From Chloroflexota bacterium (GTDB taxonomy: Bacteria > Chloroflexota > Anaerolineae > VGOG01): DNA of 15,248 nt. How positions within the stretch are numbered: the first letter of the stretch is position 1; every line of letters starts with the position of its first letter. The notes below the pieces were generated by a model. That model ran no database searches. It was not told where the DNA came from and was given only the letters and a program-made list of their open reading frames with translations. The stretch lies in the NCBI GenBank assembly GCA_030615705.1, contig JAUWYT010000008.1, forward strand, positions 1 through 15,248. Reading direction: 5' to 3'. Shown piece after piece: positions 13,801 through 15,248 of the stretch. Made by a program: the position numbers and the translations under genes.

Positions 13801-14018
13801 GGCATCCGACGACGTTGTGGATGAAAGGCGAAGTGGTGACCGACAGTTATCATATTCCTGTAAACCCTGATGCCCCGCCGGGCGAATACGTCATCGAGAT
13901 AGGCTTGTACGACGCGGCGACGGGAGCCCGGCTGCCGGTTCTCGATCAAGAAGGGCTGATGCTCGACAACAGGATTCTGTTAGCGAAGATTGAGGTGGAC
14001 AAATGGACTCTTCGCTGA
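10830..14018 (+). CDS. Large GT-C membrane glycosyltransferase with three beta-sandwich repeats
   Basis: A 1062-residue protein. Residues about 33-465 form a multi-helix GT39/PMT-like GT-C domain: SLWWDESLSLQRA has the acidic motif of the first outer loop, NHPPLYFLLLHFMVK and ALRFPSLAFSVLTVPLLYALG follow; these enzymes use a polyprenyl-phosphate sugar. After a soluble stretch come three tandem modules, starting near 603, 750 and 928. Each opens F-x-LLFLGYDL, continues LxLYWxA...YxVxLRLLDExxxxWGQ and GHPTxxWxxGEIVxDxY, and closes PPGxYxLEIGLYD. These are probably extracytoplasmic carbohydrate-binding sandwiches. Two stretches are foreign: about 188-260 (repeat copy D plus another repeat) between membrane helices after LLRMLRP, and 780-806 (copy F) between YWRAL and LAQDYSFYLRLVDE. 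The frame survives both. It lies 9 nt after the GT2 gene, which probably makes its donor. Confidence 0.85.
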   Translation: MSDVLESSADRTTNRSEGSGVPPAPSLHPGREWLSYALLLLFIALAFARGIYGLGSQSLWWDESLSLQRASYDLPLILSNEIVLTDTTRQLITFDNHPPLYFLLLHFMVKLAGQSEFALRFPSLAFSVLTVPLLYALGKCLCDRGVGLLAALFGAISPLYLWYSHEARMYTMLTFLGLLSFYTLLRMLRPKPFVPGHRTGPPWVLGHLSWTLCPWAKGPRATSTGPQDQGSGTVPKDQGPVEGLTQYQRPSDHPTRDHLTIIYVLSSVAMLATHYLSFLVLLAELVVSFLFIREARWQRVAIPVLGVLLIALPIPYRGFSTLAEGEAGGFRFTPLLELLRDVSNSFSLGLSAKAEQVLVVHWVFRGVFLIGALAIARRGFRPLSPKALSALIYLLVPLFSIYLLSYVQPAYMNIRHLMVSSPAFYLILAVGLVTIRKKWPLIFASCLALMVVGSAHSTQQYFYNEKHAKDDHRSWGEYLQAHAQPGDIIVVDPPHISQLYHYYADAGLPWTGLPRLVSPEEATISALEELMAGYERIWLAFSGTPDWGDPEGLPKKWLEESAFLVDERSFHTYSSLVQTFCFLTNPPMLDTPPEVQHRVETNFEDKLLFLGYDLKGRPAAGGQFLHLNLYWKAQQKLGEDYGVSLRLLDGENRLWGQADRAPLNGHYPTSQWQPGQIVKDDYELLIDAGTPPGWYRLEMVVHDDSQALAIVGENPSPRRTAVDIGFLEVEKPASPPSLASLPLEHRQGMDFGDLQLLGYDLVEGSYRPGDWVWVRPYWRALRLAPGPLALVLDDKYRAQGQRAQDRATRKLAQDYSFYLRLVDESRRLWAEEVIRPAGDGYPTISWHEGEIVKGQHSLRIPFDAPEGDYYLGIVLRQPKLAQSSGFLAGLFRAFSSDGDALDLGKIHMVEAQREFDVPPIQHPYQANFGGLVEFLGYDLERTELSSGDVLPLTLYWRALEQMDTSYTVFTHLLDEDHCIWGQQDNPPKEGGHPTTLWMKGEVVTDSYHIPVNPDAPPGEYVIEIGLYDAATGARLPVLDQEGLMLDNRILLAKIEVDKWTLR
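11393..11561 (-). repeat. Palindromic element copy D, deepest nesting, inverted (in GT-C gene)
   Basis: Orientation is opposite to copies A-C. On the plus strand it runs from CGTCCTAAGCCCTTTGTCCC to CCTGTCGAAGGGTTG. It has all layers of copy B plus one more: within the core CACTTGTCCTGGA...GACAAGTAC an extra C-type palindrome CCCTTTGTCCTTGGG/CCAAAGGACCAAGGG (11461-11490) replaces the loop. Read as KPFVPGHRTGPPW... without stops. Confidence 0.9.
11569..11610 (+). repeat. GACCAtCTGACCA-type repeat inside coding sequence
   Basis: ACCAAAGACCGTCTGATCA (11569-11587) and a partial second unit CCAGGGACCATCTGACCA (11593-11610) directly follow copy D in the GT-C gene. They are read as QRPSDHPTRDHLT. 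The same unit occurs between genes at 8657-8675. Confidence 0.7.
13168..13249 (+). repeat. Palindromic element copy F, intermediate nesting (in GT-C gene)
   Basis: CCCTTCGGCTGGC, then CCCTGGTCCTTTGG, then the core CACTTGTCCTGGACGACAAG, then CCCAGGGACAAAGGGCTCAG and GAC. Compared with copy C, one hairpin layer is inserted exactly between TTTGG and CCCAGGG. Same phase as copy C (APGPLA...AQGQRAQD). The right outer arm CCTGTCGAAGGG is missing. Confidence 0.88.
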
Positions 14019-15248
14019 GAGAGCAGATCATGGAACATCGGTGGCTGGCTTTGATCTTGGCGGCTTTTGTCACGTTGGCGACGGTGTATAACGTGACCAC
14101 CCCGCTCTTTGAGGCCCCTGATGAAGGTGATCACTATCGCTACGTCAAGCATCTTGCCGATGGACATAGTTTGCCAATGCTCGAGCCTGGGCCAAATTGG
14201 GTGGGACATGAGGGCTGGCAGCCACCCCTCTACTATACCCTTGGAGCGTTGACCACCTTCTGGATCGACACCGATAACGCAAGACAGCTTGAATGGGTGA
14301 ACCCCCACCGGGATGGGGGAGGTGGCGGTATGAACGTGGTCTATCATACCTCGGCGGAGAGTTTCCCTTATCGGCGGGCAGCCTTAGCCATGCACATTGT
14401 TCGCTTCCTCTCCACGTTGATGGGGGCCGTGACCGTAGTAGCTACCGGTCTAATCGCCTTAGAATTGTTCCCCGACCAGAAGTGGATAGCCATCGGTGCT
14501 GCTGCCATTAATGCCTTTAATCCGCAGTTCCTCTTCATCAGCGGTGTTATTAACAACGACAATTTGGTAACAGCTCTGTCATCGCTTGTATTACTCATGC
14601 TCCTTCGTCTGTTGAGGCGAAGCGTGCAGATAAGGGATTTTATGATCCTGGGCCTTTTGCTCGGCCTAGCCTTTTTGGCCAAAGTGAGCGCCTTGGCTTT
14701 GCTGCCACTGACATTGGTTGTCTTGGCTCTTCTTGCTTATCGTCAGCGCTCTTTGAGGGTCTTTCTTAGCTATGGCATGAGCACCATTGCAGTGGCCTTT
14801 ATCGTTTCCGGCTGGTGGTACTTACGCAATTGGGTTCTCTACGATCACCCATTAGCTTGGCAGACGATGTTAGAGATGTCTGCTCCCCTTCTTCGAACCC
14901 AGCAGCGCGGTTTAATGGACGCTCTGAGCTATGCTCAATGGTTGCGGAGGTCGTTTTGGGCGGTCTTTGGCTACGGCATCTTGATGGATCCCTCCTTATA
15001 CGAGATCTTAGACTTCGTAAGTTGCATCGGCCTGGCTGGCTGGGCGATTTTAGTGGTGAGGCAGTGGAAGCGACGAAGCCTTGATAGATCCACGGCGCTT
15101 GGCCTCTCCGTTCTACTTTTATGGGCAATGATGGTTTTCGCCTCGTTGGTCAGGTGGATGCAAATCCTCGAGGCGAGCAACCAGGGCCGGCTCCTCTTTC
15201 CAGCTATCTCTTCAATCTCCATCTTGCTTTTCGTCGGGCTGGCCCAGC
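14003..15248 (+). CDS. GT-C/DUF2142-like membrane glycosyltransferase, 3' end beyond window
   Basis: An open frame of 415 codons with no stop before the window ends. It starts at ATG 14003 within the last codons of the previous gene (16-nt overlap, GAGGTG just upstream), so it is coupled to it. The first helix (LALILAAFVTLATVYNV) is followed by TTPLFEAPDEGDHYRYVKHLADG, with the acidic PDExxH motif, and HEGWQPPLYYTLGAL. Then come many membrane helices, including FNPQFLFISGVINNDNLVTALSSLVLLMLLRLL, LLGLAFLAKVSALALLPLTLVVLALL and SGWWYLRNWVLYDHP, and the late block NQGRLLFPAI. This layout is typical of lipid-carrier-dependent GT-C enzymes and DUF2142 proteins that act outside the membrane. Sugar and acceptor are unknown. 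Confidence 0.88.
   Translation, partial: MDSSLREQIMEHRWLALILAAFVTLATVYNVTTPLFEAPDEGDHYRYVKHLADGHSLPMLEPGPNWVGHEGWQPPLYYTLGALTTFWIDTDNARQLEWVNPHRDGGGGGMNVVYHTSAESFPYRRAALAMHIVRFLSTLMGAVTVVATGLIALELFPDQKWIAIGAAAINAFNPQFLFISGVINNDNLVTALSSLVLLMLLRLLRRSVQIRDFMILGLLLGLAFLAKVSALALLPLTLVVLALLAYRQRSLRVFLSYGMSTIAVAFIVSGWWYLRNWVLYDHPLAWQTMLEMSAPLLRTQQRGLMDALSYAQWLRRSFWAVFGYGILMDPSLYEILDFVSCIGLAGWAILVVRQWKRRSLDRSTALGLSVLLLWAMMVFASLVRWMQILEASNQGRLLFPAISSISILLFVGLAQ

Overview
The window reads like a chromosomal segment of a moderately GC-rich member of the Chloroflexota (Anaerolineae-like). This is inferred from protein flavour and gene content: a DUF951 protein, an MGDG-synthase-type glycosyltransferase, an M50 protease followed by an HD protein, and GT-C membrane glycosyltransferases carrying repeated C-terminal beta-sandwich domains. 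No rRNA or other phylogenetic marker is present to prove it.

Left part (1-7000), genes on the minus strand. A response-regulator pseudogene (6-682) carries several independent lesions. It lies downstream of a compact housekeeping unit read right to left: a consensus promoter (2750-2722), a highly structured leader with a U-tract (2713-2620), a DUF177/YceD protein, the primary sigma factor RpoD, a tRNA-Arg(CCT) only 14 nt after the rpoD stop, and a strong intrinsic terminator (776-736). Next come pcm (protein-L-isoaspartate methyltransferase), a gene-poor stretch with a decayed excisionase-like helix-turn-helix gene and vestigial control signals (3471-4317), and a four-gene unit: DUF951, MGDG-synthase-like glycosyltransferase, 5-formyl-THF cyclo-ligase-like protein and an HD phosphohydrolase. 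A divergent promoter pair (7013-7108) separates this from the right part.

Right part (7162-15248), genes on the plus strand: M50 site-2-type protease, an HD-domain protein, a prephenate dehydrogenase (TyrA-like), a GIY-YIG nuclease-domain protein, a GT2 polyprenyl-phosphate sugar transferase, and two large GT-C membrane glycosyltransferases, the second cut by the window end. The GT2 and GT-C genes look like a lipid-linked sugar and surface-glycan pathway.

The most striking signal is a family of palindromic repeat elements restricted to 8.05-13.25 kb, with six copies (A-F). Five lie inside conserved protein-coding genes without breaking them and the sixth forms the N-terminal coding extension of the GT2 gene. 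The same terminal arm is read in all three sense frames in different copies and in antisense in another. The copies also differ by concentric layers: hairpin modules appear to have been inserted into the loops of other hairpin modules, Russian-doll fashion, from about 80 to about 170 nt. This resembles Rickettsia palindromic elements in outcome (in-frame peptide insertion), but the layered self-nesting is not something I can match to a named family. A second repeat type (15-nt period, and a GACCATCTGACCA-like unit) occurs both between genes and inside a gene.
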